From contig NZ_JACESV010000002.1 of the NCBI RefSeq assembly GCF_013911645.1, positions 1-64,000 of the forward strand: a stretch of DNA of 64,000 nt, in the 5' to 3' direction. The notes under the pieces were generated by a model. That model was not told the origin of the DNA. It searched no databases and worked only from the letters and a program-made list of their open reading frames with translations. Of this stretch, positions 1 through 6,511 are shown in pieces (within the stretch, counting starts at the first letter, position 1; every line of letters begins with the position of its first letter). This DNA comes from Allomuricauda sp. GTDB taxonomy: Bacteria; Bacteroidota; Bacteroidia; Flavobacteriales; Flavobacteriaceae. A program made the translations under genes and the position numbers.

Positions 1-110
1 ATACCCATAGAAGACTGACCGACAGAGAACCGGTTCAGTCAACACGGCGTTCATGCTGGGTCGTACCGACCACACGAACGCTAGTTATTGCCAGTAGTTT
101 TTTATTCCGT

Positions 111-398
111 TTAATATGGTTCAAATTTTCCGTTTTTAGGAAATCCGTGATAATAAATGACTTCTATATTAAAAGCTGTTGCTCCATTCCAACGTTTAAA
201 TTCATTCCATTTCAGCGAGTCTAATAATTTGTTCGATTTAGATAATACCTAGGAATCCAATTTCGATAATTTTTGATACCCAATTTGGGCATCTAATTCT
301 TTTGGTATTTCTCCATAGAATAAATCGATAAACCGAATTCTCACTCTTTTTCGTGCGTTTATTAATTCCGTCTGAATACAAACTAAATGTAAGAAATT
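111..398 (-). pseudogene. Remnant of an unrecognised gene, 3' part
   Basis: Read on the minus strand, one frame gives about 95 plausible protein-like residues (for example RFIDLFYGEIPKELDAQIGY, and WNEFKRWNGATAF near the end) closing with a TAA at 113-111. An in-frame TAG at 251-249 interrupts it, and a probable frameshift near 398 joins it to another frame upstream. I do not recognise the family. Codon choice and residue composition look like real protein, so I read it as a decayed gene of the integrated element. No function is assigned. Confidence 0.4.
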
Positions 399-868
399 TC
401 AATAGATTAATAAATCTGAAATTCCGTAAAGATTCCAAATAGTTTTATCCTATTAAGGATCATGGCAAAAAATACACTTAGATTTCAGACTTGAATAACA
501 TTGTATTTTTGTTTAGCAGTGCTAAGAGGAAATGGTAAAGCAAGAGGGCAACACGGCAGGCCGGTGTTGCGTAGAATAATTTTCGAATAACCTACTGTAA
601 AACAGCGGTATATTATTCAAGAGGTTTTTGAAAAGTGCTCCTAGCGATTGAAATTTGCGGCAAATACTCTTGAAAACCCTATAAACAGGCCTGAATTTGC
701 GGCAAAATTCAAAAAACAAACTTAATTCTTTAAATAGGGTTTAGTAAGTGCTCAAAATTAGGAAAAGAAAAGCTATAATAAGATATACTCCATAATGTCG
801 TGGTCAATTCCCTTACAAATAAAGAATTGTCATTCATAATGGTGCCATGGTGGGCAAAGGAATATTCT
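399..868. other. AT-rich intergenic stretch with one hairpin
   Basis: No gene is supported here. It contains a 7-9-7 hairpin at 548-570 (arms GCAACAC and GTGTTGC) preceded by AAAGCAAGAGG. There are also two copies of AATTTGCGGCAAA near 650-710. A 35-codon reading frame at 837-730 on the minus strand directly follows the AbiEi-like gene, but it resembles nothing I know. Confidence 0.5.
548..570. repeat. Hairpin, member of a small intergenic family (copy 1)
   Basis: Arms GCAACAC (548-554) and GTGTTGC (564-570) enclose 9 bases and are preceded by AAAGCAAGAGG (537-547). The copy at 2084-2106 has the same leader, the same 7-9-7 geometry and different but still complementary arms. Confidence 0.5.
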
Positions 869-1909
869 TTAAAGCTTTGGTTTGATATGCTCATTATAAA
901 TCGTTCGTGCTATTTCAAAATTCCTAGGTTCACCGGAATAGATTAATTCGGCATATACTAAAACTGGAGGTACAACATTTATATCATTTAAAAAGTTTGC
1001 CACACTATCCCTTTGGCTGGTTTGTAACCAAAACGGTTTGTATAATTTGACATTCCCTTTGGAATTTGGAACAAGCTTTAATGTTTGCATTATGTCCTTA
1101 TTACTTTCAAAGGTCGTGAACATGCTGAATTTTTCTGGAAAAAAATTATTCGTAAGCAGAGCCGCAGCTGGTTCCCCACTCCAAAACATCTGGGGGCGTA
1201 AATATTTTTTATTCCACTCATTTTGCATACCCCCCGAAAAAGAAAATGTACCAATGTGGTATTTGGGCAATATCTTTTCGTTGACCAATGGAATCCATCG
1301 ATCTAAAAGTTCTTCATACTCCAAAAGTTGGTATTTATCATTCCCGTCTTGGGAAACTAGATACCCATACTCAGAGAGACCCTGCATAATCTTACTAACG
1401 CTGCCCAATGATATCATGCTATTATCCGCCAAATACCGTTGTGTTTCATTGACCAGTTTTGGATCTTGTAGAAATTGAAATATTAATTGTCCCCCTGCTT
1501 GGGTAAATATCTTGGAAGAAGGTTTCACATAGGGCGATGCATTGTTGTTTTCCAAATACACTTTTAGCGGAGATAGGTTCAAATAGGCATTACCATAACT
1601 GTCCAAATAATTGAACCTACATTCACGTAACATTTCCTTGGCCTTAGGTGTTAGGTAGTTGGCTACAACTAGAATAGGAAGTTCTTGTTTTTCCCTAATT
1701 ATGGCCGGAATATTGTGCTGACGGATTTCATTTCTAAAATACACGGACACTTTATGGCCTTCAAGTGAATAGATTGGCAATTCTGAAGTTTGTTGAGCAT
1801 CCAAAAATTTGCCCTCGATTTCAATATCCAGGGCCTCTAAAAACTTCATGAATGTTATAAAATCAAATGATATGTTCACTTTTTTTATATGTTCATGAAA
1901 CATGAACAT
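869..1909 (-). CDS. AbiEi-family antitoxin / transcriptional regulator, orphan
   Basis: A 346-residue protein resembling the AbiEi antitoxin family of type IV toxin-antitoxin systems (the AbiEi_2 type common in Bacteroidota). Recognisable parts are the central stretch around residues 78-110 (VVANYLTPKAKEMLRE and YLDSYGNAYLNL), a winged-helix-like section at about 140-195, and a conserved C-terminal part with WSGEPAAALLTN and VYAELIYSGEPRN. Family members repress their own operon and neutralise a nucleotidyltransferase toxin (AbiEii). Here no toxin follows: downstream is 470 bases without a credible gene. The first ATG (1909) lies inside a perfect inverted repeat, so translation may instead begin at the internal ATG at 1849 (residue 21). 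Family call fairly firm; role without a toxin is unknown. Confidence 0.75.
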   Translation of the reverse strand: MFMFHEHIKKVNISFDFITFMKFLEALDIEIEGKFLDAQQTSELPIYSLEGHKVSVYFRNEIRQHNIPAIIREKQELPILVVANYLTPKAKEMLRECRFNYLDSYGNAYLNLSPLKVYLENNNASPYVKPSSKIFTQAGGQLIFQFLQDPKLVNETQRYLADNSMISLGSVSKIMQGLSEYGYLVSQDGNDKYQLLEYEELLDRWIPLVNEKILPKYHIGTFSFSGGMQNEWNKKYLRPQMFWSGEPAAALLTNNFFPEKFSMFTTFESNKDIMQTLKLVPNSKGNVKLYKPFWLQTSQRDSVANFLNDINVVPPVLVYAELIYSGEPRNFEIARTIYNEHIKPKL

Positions 1910-1914
1910 ATAAA
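1884..1914. promoter_or_regulatory. Perfect 14-bp inverted repeat at the AbiEi start, candidate operator
   Basis: Arms TTTATATGTTCATG (1884-1897) and CATGAACATATAAA (1901-1914) are perfectly complementary around a 3-base spacer and span the ATG of the AbiEi-like gene. AbiEi proteins of other bacteria bind inverted repeats at their own promoter, so autorepression is a reasonable inference. Confidence 0.6.
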
Positions 1915-2494
1915 TATAATGAACAAAATTAAAAGATTAATCCCGTGAAAGAAAAATAATAGCTGTTTATATTATCATTCATCCCTTTTTTATGCTGAAA
2001 GACCAGCATGCTCCTATCATCATTCTCGGTTAAATGGAGGCTTTCATTTTGTCCCGCAAGCTGAACGAAAAAAAAGCAAGAGGATAGCACGCTGGCGCGG
2101 TGCTATTGATTCATTTTCCTTCCGAAAAGCCCATATTCAGGCCATTTTTCAAAAACATTGATCAATGCCTTTTCTCTCATTTTTGACTAAAAAAGGCCTC
2201 AATCCCAACAAAATCAATGGATTTTTGACTAAAAAGATATTCTTTGGTGTGTGCATAGGGTGGTGATTTGCCACAATTCATGTAATCAACTGAAATTTCA
2301 GGATTGATGCCATTTTTAGCATAAAAACCCGTTTAGCCCAGTAGAATCGGGGAATTTTTAGCGTAAGAATCGAAACAACCACACTTTTAAGGATATATTA
2401 TCTTTGTAACCTCCTAAATAGCCACTTGTATTTTATTGAATCTGATTTGTAAATTACCATCGGTTTATTGTGGGAAACACCCTATATTTGAGAT
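1915..2494. other. Intergenic region with repeats and hairpin, no gene
   Basis: No coding frame is supported. It holds the second 7-9-7 hairpin (2084-2106), two copies of TTTTTGACTAAAAA between about 2180 and 2240, and two related ATTTTTAGC elements near 2310 and 2355. Two matches to the TAnnTTTG promoter element precede the XRE gene, at 2399-2406 (TATCTTTG) and 2483-2490 (TATATTTG). Confidence 0.5.
2084..2106. repeat. Hairpin, member of a small intergenic family (copy 2)
   Basis: Arms ATAGCAC (2084-2090) and GTGCTAT (2100-2106) enclose 9 bases. The leader AAAGCAAGAGG (2073-2083) is identical to that of the copy at 548-570, while the arms differ in a compensatory way. Confidence 0.5.
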
Positions 2495-2908
2495 ATGCAG
2501 ACAAAGACCAAGAACAACCATATAGGTAGAAAGATTAGTAGGATCAGGGAACTCCGTGGAATGAAACAGGAGACGTTGGCCGAGGAACTGGGCGTCAGCC
2601 AGCAAGCCATTTCCAATTTAGAAAACAGCGAAAAAGTAGATGATGCCAAGCTGGAGGAGATTGCTAAGGCTCTTGGCGTATCCAAAGAGGCTATTGAAAA
2701 TTTTTCTGAGGAATCAATGATTAACTATTTCAACACCTTTAATGAAAAGGTGTCCAGTAGCAACTTTGGCCACAATAATACTTGCACATTCAATCCTTTG
2801 GATAAATTAATTGATGCATACGAAGAAAACAAGAAGCTTTATGAGCGTTTGTTACAAGCTGAAAAGGATAAGGTTGAATACCTAGAAAAACTTTTGAATA
2901 AGGAGTGA
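2495..2908 (+). CDS. XRE-family helix-turn-helix regulator
   Basis: A 137-residue DNA-binding protein. Residues about 12-65 form a typical Cro/C1-type helix-turn-helix (RELRGMKQETLAEELGVSQ, then QAISNLENSEKVDDAKLEEI). The C-terminal third (YEENKKLYERLLQAEKDKVE) is predicted helical and may dimerise by coiled coil. This two-part form is common in Bacteroidota mobile elements and stress loci. A TATATTTG promoter-like element ends 4 bases before the ATG, which would give a nearly leaderless transcript. It stands alone, so its target is unknown; autoregulation is likely but not shown. Confidence 0.85.
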   Translation: MQTKTKNNHIGRKISRIRELRGMKQETLAEELGVSQQAISNLENSEKVDDAKLEEIAKALGVSKEAIENFSEESMINYFNTFNEKVSSSNFGHNNTCTFNPLDKLIDAYEENKKLYERLLQAEKDKVEYLEKLLNKE

Positions 2909-3134
2909 TTCCAATACTTGCCTCGCTCAGTAGTATTAGTTTGTGTAAGATTTGGGGCTTGCAGCACTTCGCTCCGCTTCGTTCGCTTTTTTATTCAGTT
3001 TCCTTTTGCGACCCGCCGGGAGCAAAAGCAAGATTGTCATGACAATGACACATCTTGAATTTCCACTTCGTGGAAAGCTCCAAAGATGATATAATCCTTC
3101 AAAACATATTCGTTGAAATGTAATTTCTGGTCTG
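2909..3134. other. Intergenic region with nested hairpin
   Basis: At 3029-3057 the strand can fold as CAAGAT-TGTCAT-loop-ATGACA-ATCTTG with a one-base bulge, preceded by AAAGCAAGA as in the hairpins at 548 and 2084. A second small stem (TTTCCAC / GTGGAAA) follows at about 3060-3077. The stretch CGACCCGCCGGGAGCAAAAG and the purine/pyrimidine-biased text before it remind me of mobilisation regions of Bacteroidota conjugative elements. That is an impression, not a proof. Confidence 0.4.
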
Positions 3135-3164
3135 TTGGGAAATAGAGATTTGTACCTTTATACA

Positions 3165-3452
3165 GTGGATAAACAACAAAATATAGCGAGTATTTTCCCA
3201 AAACACCTTTTTTGGGACGTTGATATGAACAAGCTAGATCTTCAAAAGGATAAAGGCCTCATTATTCCCAGAGCTTTGTTTGCCACAACTGAGAGTACTT
3301 TTTCAAGAGACATAACACGTCTGGAGAGCTTGTATTCCCAAGAAGAAATTTTAACTGTTCTGAAAACCACCAAAGAACTCATAAGCAACAATGTTTGTAA
3401 ATGGGTAGCTGACAGATATGCCGTAAATGGATTTGAGCGTTTCAAGTTATAA
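3165..3452 (+). CDS. DUF6922-like small protein
   Basis: About 95 residues; the core (SIFPKHLFWDVDMNKLDLQK, then IIPRALF and EEILTVLK) matches my memory of the DUF6922 family, small Bacteroidota proteins often found just upstream of AbiEii-type nucleotidyltransferase genes. I chose the GTG at 3165 because a TACCTTTA promoter-like element lies at 3153-3160. A TTG at 3135 would give 105 residues. The pairing suggests an antitoxin-like role, but this is inference, and no nucleotidyltransferase directly follows. The next genes, 260 bases on, are a separate AbiEi/AbiEii pair. Confidence 0.6.
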   Translation: MDKQQNIASIFPKHLFWDVDMNKLDLQKDKGLIIPRALFATTESTFSRDITRLESLYSQEEILTVLKTTKELISNNVCKWVADRYAVNGFERFKL

Positions 3453-3540
3453 TTTCCTTGTTCATATTTTTGTTTATAATATACTGTCTTCAAAGACTTT
3501 AATTTATTGACTTTCTCGCGAATAAAAACTAACTTCGATT

Positions 3541-3561
3541 CATCATTTTTAAAAAATGATG
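3541..3561. repeat. A/T hairpin
   Basis: Arms CATCATTTTT and AAAAATGATG are separated by a single A. It lies downstream of the DUF6922-like gene and just before a longer GC-rich hairpin. It could help end transcription, but there is no classic GC stem plus T run. Confidence 0.4.
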
Positions 3562-3574
3562 GAAACCAGACCCA

Positions 3575-3612
3575 CCGGGCACTTGGCTGTTGTCCAACAG
3601 CCAAGTGCCCGG
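3575..3612. repeat. Perfect 18-bp hairpin between two genes
   Basis: Arms CCGGGCACTTGGCTGTTG (3575-3592) and CAACAGCCAAGTGCCCGG (3595-3612) pair perfectly around a 2-base centre. It is GC-rich in an AT-rich surrounding and lacks a following T run, so it is not an ordinary intrinsic terminator. It may be a palindromic repeat or a remnant of a mobile element end. Confidence 0.7.
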
Positions 3613-3665
3613 TATAATTTAATGCCCTTTGTTACTTTCCAACAATATCACACCCATTAATGATC

Positions 3666-3694
3666 TGTCACAATTTTTCATTAAATTTGTGACA
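3666..3694. promoter_or_regulatory. Inverted repeat upstream of the AbiEi/AbiEii operon
   Basis: TGTCACAA (3666-3673) and TTGTGACA (3687-3694) form an inverted repeat with a 13-base spacer, ending 19 bases before the TTG start of the antitoxin gene. The position fits an autorepression operator of an AbiEi protein. Confidence 0.5.
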
Positions 3695-3713
3695 AAATTT
3701 ACTTGCATAACAC

Positions 3714-4337
3714 TTGGAATCTATTGAAAATACTATTAGAAAGGTAATTTCGAACCATAAGCGTGGAAAAATATTTTTCCCGAATAGTTTTACGAAATTT
3801 GGTTCACCTACAGCCGTCAGACAAGCCTTGAACCGATTAGAAAAAAAAGGCTTGCTGATTAGGCTGGCCCAAGGTATTTATCTCTATCCCAAAAAACATA
3901 AGGTACTCGGTATTCTTTATCCTTCGCTGGAAGAAATAGCCGTGGCCATATCCAAAAGAGATAAGGCAAGAATCATCCCCACTGGAATTCAAGCTCTCAA
4001 CAAACTAGGACTTTCCACTCAGGTTCCGATGAACTTAGTTTATTTGACAGATGGAACTCCAAGAACAGTAAAGATTAAAAATAACACCATAAAGTTTAAG
4101 ATTGCTTCTCCAAAAATTCTTGCTGCCAAGAATGAAACAAACATTTTAGTGATACAAGCATTGAAGGAGATTGGAAAAGAAAACATTGATAAAAAGACAA
4201 TTGAACAGATAAAAAACATTCTTAGACAAGTGGATAAGGAATCCATAGTTCATGACATGAAACTAGCTCCTGTTTGGATTTCTCAAATAATGGAAAAATC
4301 GCTAACCGAAAAGAATCAGGATGAAGGAATGGTTTGA
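3714..4337 (+). CDS. AbiEi-like antitoxin (DUF6088 type)
   Basis: A 207-residue protein. The N-terminal ~60 residues form a winged helix (GSPTAVRQALNRLEKKGLLI, then RLAQGIYLYPK), the signature of DUF6088/AbiEi antitoxins. Residues 80-140 (RIIPTGIQALNKLGLSTQVP) form the second conserved part. The start is a TTG, preceded by an inverted repeat. The end overlaps the toxin gene by 17 bases (ATG at 4321), the usual translational coupling of type IV pairs. It should bind the operator and silence or counteract the toxin. It appears intact although the toxin gene is broken. Confidence 0.8.
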   Translation: MESIENTIRKVISNHKRGKIFFPNSFTKFGSPTAVRQALNRLEKKGLLIRLAQGIYLYPKKHKVLGILYPSLEEIAVAISKRDKARIIPTGIQALNKLGLSTQVPMNLVYLTDGTPRTVKIKNNTIKFKIASPKILAAKNETNILVIQALKEIGKENIDKKTIEQIKNILRQVDKESIVHDMKLAPVWISQIMEKSLTEKNQDEGMV

Positions 4338-5324
4338 CTTATCGGAAGCGGACAGAAGAGAGATCATCGTTCAAACCAGTATATCCAAAGGTCTGCCACA
4401 GGCTGCCATAGAAAAAGATTGGTGGGTAGTCACAGCTTTACGCGCTCTTTTCGAAACTAAGTATGCTAAACATCTAGTTTTCAAAGGAGGGACTTCTTTA
4501 AGTAAAGCTTGGAGATTGATTGAACGTTTTTCAGAAGACATTGATGTAGGGATGGATAAAACTTTCTTTGGGTTCGAAGGGAATCTTTCACGTAAACAGG
4601 TCAAAAAACTCAGGAAAGCATCATGCAAATTTGTCAGCAAAACTTTTCCTAAGGATTTAGAGGACAAACTCCATGAAATGGGAGTTAAAGATTTTACTGT
4701 CCATGTTCGTGAATTTGAGGAATCCGACACCGACCCCTTGGCAGTAGAAATACAATACAGGTCATTAGTTGAGAAAGTTCCCTATTTAGAACCCAGAATT
4801 CTGGTGGAAATAAGCTCCAGATCCTTAAGGGACCCTTACGAAAACATGGAGGTGATATCTTTTATTGGAGAAAAGTACAAAGGTAGCCCATTCGCCGATA
4901 AGGTAATTAAAATTCCTACGGTGTTACCTACTCGAACCTTTTTGGAAAAGCTCTTCCTTTTACATGAGGAATTTCAAAAACCAAAAGGAAGAGGAGCCAT
5001 AAGAAGTCATCGAATGACAAGACATCTTTATGATATATCCAGAATTATGGATACAGAATATGGTGAATCCGCTATAAATAATAAAGAGTTATACAATACA
5101 ATACAATTGTAAAACATCGTCAAGTATATGCACGAATATCATGGATTGATTATACAAAACATGCTTCGACCACTTTGAATTTCATACCACCAAAAAAAAT
5201 ACTGACCGAATGGGAAAATGATTATAAAGCAATGAAGGAGAGCATGTTTTACGGCAAAACTGAATCCTTTGAAGATTTAATCCAAAAACTTCAAGGCTTA
5301 AGGGATAGATTTAATAAAGAATAG
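4321..5324 (+). pseudogene. AbiEii-type nucleotidyltransferase toxin, frameshifted near the 3' end
   Basis: The reading frame gives 263 residues to a TAA at 5110-5112. The nucleotidyltransferase core is intact: FKGGTSLSKAW (residues 54-64) followed by RFSEDID (69-75), the GGT/S...K and D-x-D type motif of AbiEii/AbiGii toxins, which target translation by modifying tRNA or a related RNA. At 5091-5107 the sequence contains tandem AATAC units. Removing one 5-base unit restores a frame that runs 70 more sensible residues (VKHRQVYARISWIDYTKHAS to LQGLRDRFNKE) to a TAG at 5322-5324, giving about 332 residues, the usual family length. So the protein made here lacks its C-terminal helical part unless slippage restores it. 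Confidence 0.8.
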
Positions 5325-6177
5325 TAAATATTGAAATTTAGCTAACCGGTGCCCCCTATTTGGGTTGTACTTTAATCTAGCTATAAAATATAGCTTAAGG
5401 TGAAAACCTATAAAAACCGAATTTTTTTATCCATAATGTTCATCCACTTCCCACATAGCGCTGTAGCTAATTCGTTTAAGCCCTAAAATCCATCATTGAG
5501 AAAGAATATTTCTCGGGCCAGACTTCTTCCCTGTTCCATCTAGGTTTTTAGTAGCAGTAAGGCCAGTATTGAGAGCAGCAGTCAATTTTTCCTTTTTTCA
5601 TGAGTATTATCAGGTTTTCACCTTGCCTTCTATAGCACTTAGACTGCCAGTGAAAGAAAAAATAGTCAATGGGCAGGACAATATTGATAGGGCCTCCCGT
5701 CATATTTGGCCCGGAACCAAGCTTCTTTATTCGTTTTCGGGACTGGAAAGGCCAGCGTGGAAACTATGTCAATGTTGCGGGCTTTTTCACAGTCTATGGC
5801 ATTTCTATTTTTTTTTCTCTCATTGTCTCAAGTTTTGTTATTCCTCCTACCTTTTTACCTAACCCAATGATGACCCGGGTTTACAAGCTAGGTCAGATGT
5901 TTTTTCAACTTACCTATCGTACCCTTTAGGTAGGTTAGGTAACCTTTCGGTAAGATGGAAGTTATATATCCTACCTTAGGTTTTGCCCCATGACCATTGG
6001 CTTTATTCTGCTTTAGGTAACTAGGTAGGTATTATTCTTCTTTCTTTGCAAATTCCATTTCCCAAGGGCTTCACCAAAGAGTAATCTGGACAAATAGCCG
6101 TGAATCTGTCTTTAGGGGTGCTTTCTCTCTTGATTTATTTGTTCCTTTCGCTCTGCGTTCCGTTTCCAACGAAATTT

Positions 6178-6380
6178 TGATGATTTGATGACAAACCTCT
6201 GGGAGGCCTTATAAATACTGGTAGTTCCCCCGTCATCATTTTGTCATCGTTTCATCGTTTTTGTTTTTTTCTTCATTGTTCCTGTCATCATTTTTTATTT
6301 TGATGACAGAATGATGACAAAGTGATGACAGCCTGAGCCCTTATAAGCACTGGGCTACTATCAATCTGTCATCAAATCAT
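6178..6380. repeat. Iteron-like array of TGATGACA sites in two modules
   Basis: TGATGACA or its complement, two of the copies matching 7 of 8 bases, lies at 6186, 6232, 6242, 6283, 6301, 6312, 6323 and 6367 (orientations +,-,-,-,+,+,+,-). Within each half the sites flank a related centre: CTTATAAATACTGG near 6208 and CTTATAAGCACTGG near 6339. In the second module the centre is framed by AGCCC and GGGCT. Such arrays are typical of replication initiator or excision protein binding sites. The protein is not identifiable here. Confidence 0.6.
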
Positions 6381-6469
6381 CAAATTTTTGGCATGTAATT
6401 TTATTTTTTCCTCAGTTCATCATCCATCTAACCGAAGTGTAAATAAAAAGCCTATTTTGCCCTAACGAC

Positions 6470-6486
6470 AAAAAGGGGTACAGAAT
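6470..6486. repeat. 17-bp direct repeat flanking the integrase, left copy
   Basis: AAAAAGGGGTACAGAAT is identical to 7891-7907, on the other side of the recombinase gene. A shortened copy (GGTACAGAAT) follows the right one at 7909-7918. The most likely use is as arm-type binding sites of the recombinase. Confidence 0.6.
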
Positions 6487-6511
6487 CGAGCTCCCAACTT
6501 TGGCCTGGACA

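Larger units (their letters stand above)
5325..6511. other. Long non-coding stretch with repeat clusters
   Basis: No supported gene in nearly 1.2 kb. A frame at 5669-5929 is open, but its product has no recognisable features. The stretch 5845-6033 is crowded with TAGGTA/TACCTA words on both strands. The stretch 6180-6385 carries eight TGATGAC-type octamers, and a 17-bp repeat lies at 6470-6486. Together they look like a control or replication/excision region of the element. Confidence 0.5.

Noticed and set aside
238-438. Continuous 66-residue frame on the minus strand
   Set aside because: The neighbouring frame gives the better protein-like text, so this is the shifted frame of the remnant at 111-398, not a separate gene.
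548-570. Integron attC site
   Set aside because: The arms resemble neither RYYYAAC nor GTTRRRY at the required places, and the second copy (2084-2106) lacks the AAC/GTT pair.
730-837. 35-codon frame directly after the AbiEi-like gene on the minus strand
   Set aside because: Too short and unlike any known AbiEii start; no toxin is present in this place.
3575-3612. Rho-independent terminator
   Set aside because: The stem is followed by TATAATTTAA rather than a T run.
5669-5929. Open frame of 86 residues in the non-coding stretch
   Set aside because: No signal, motif or homology feature; hydrophobic text looks like translated AT-rich DNA, and repeated words (TACCT) lie in it.
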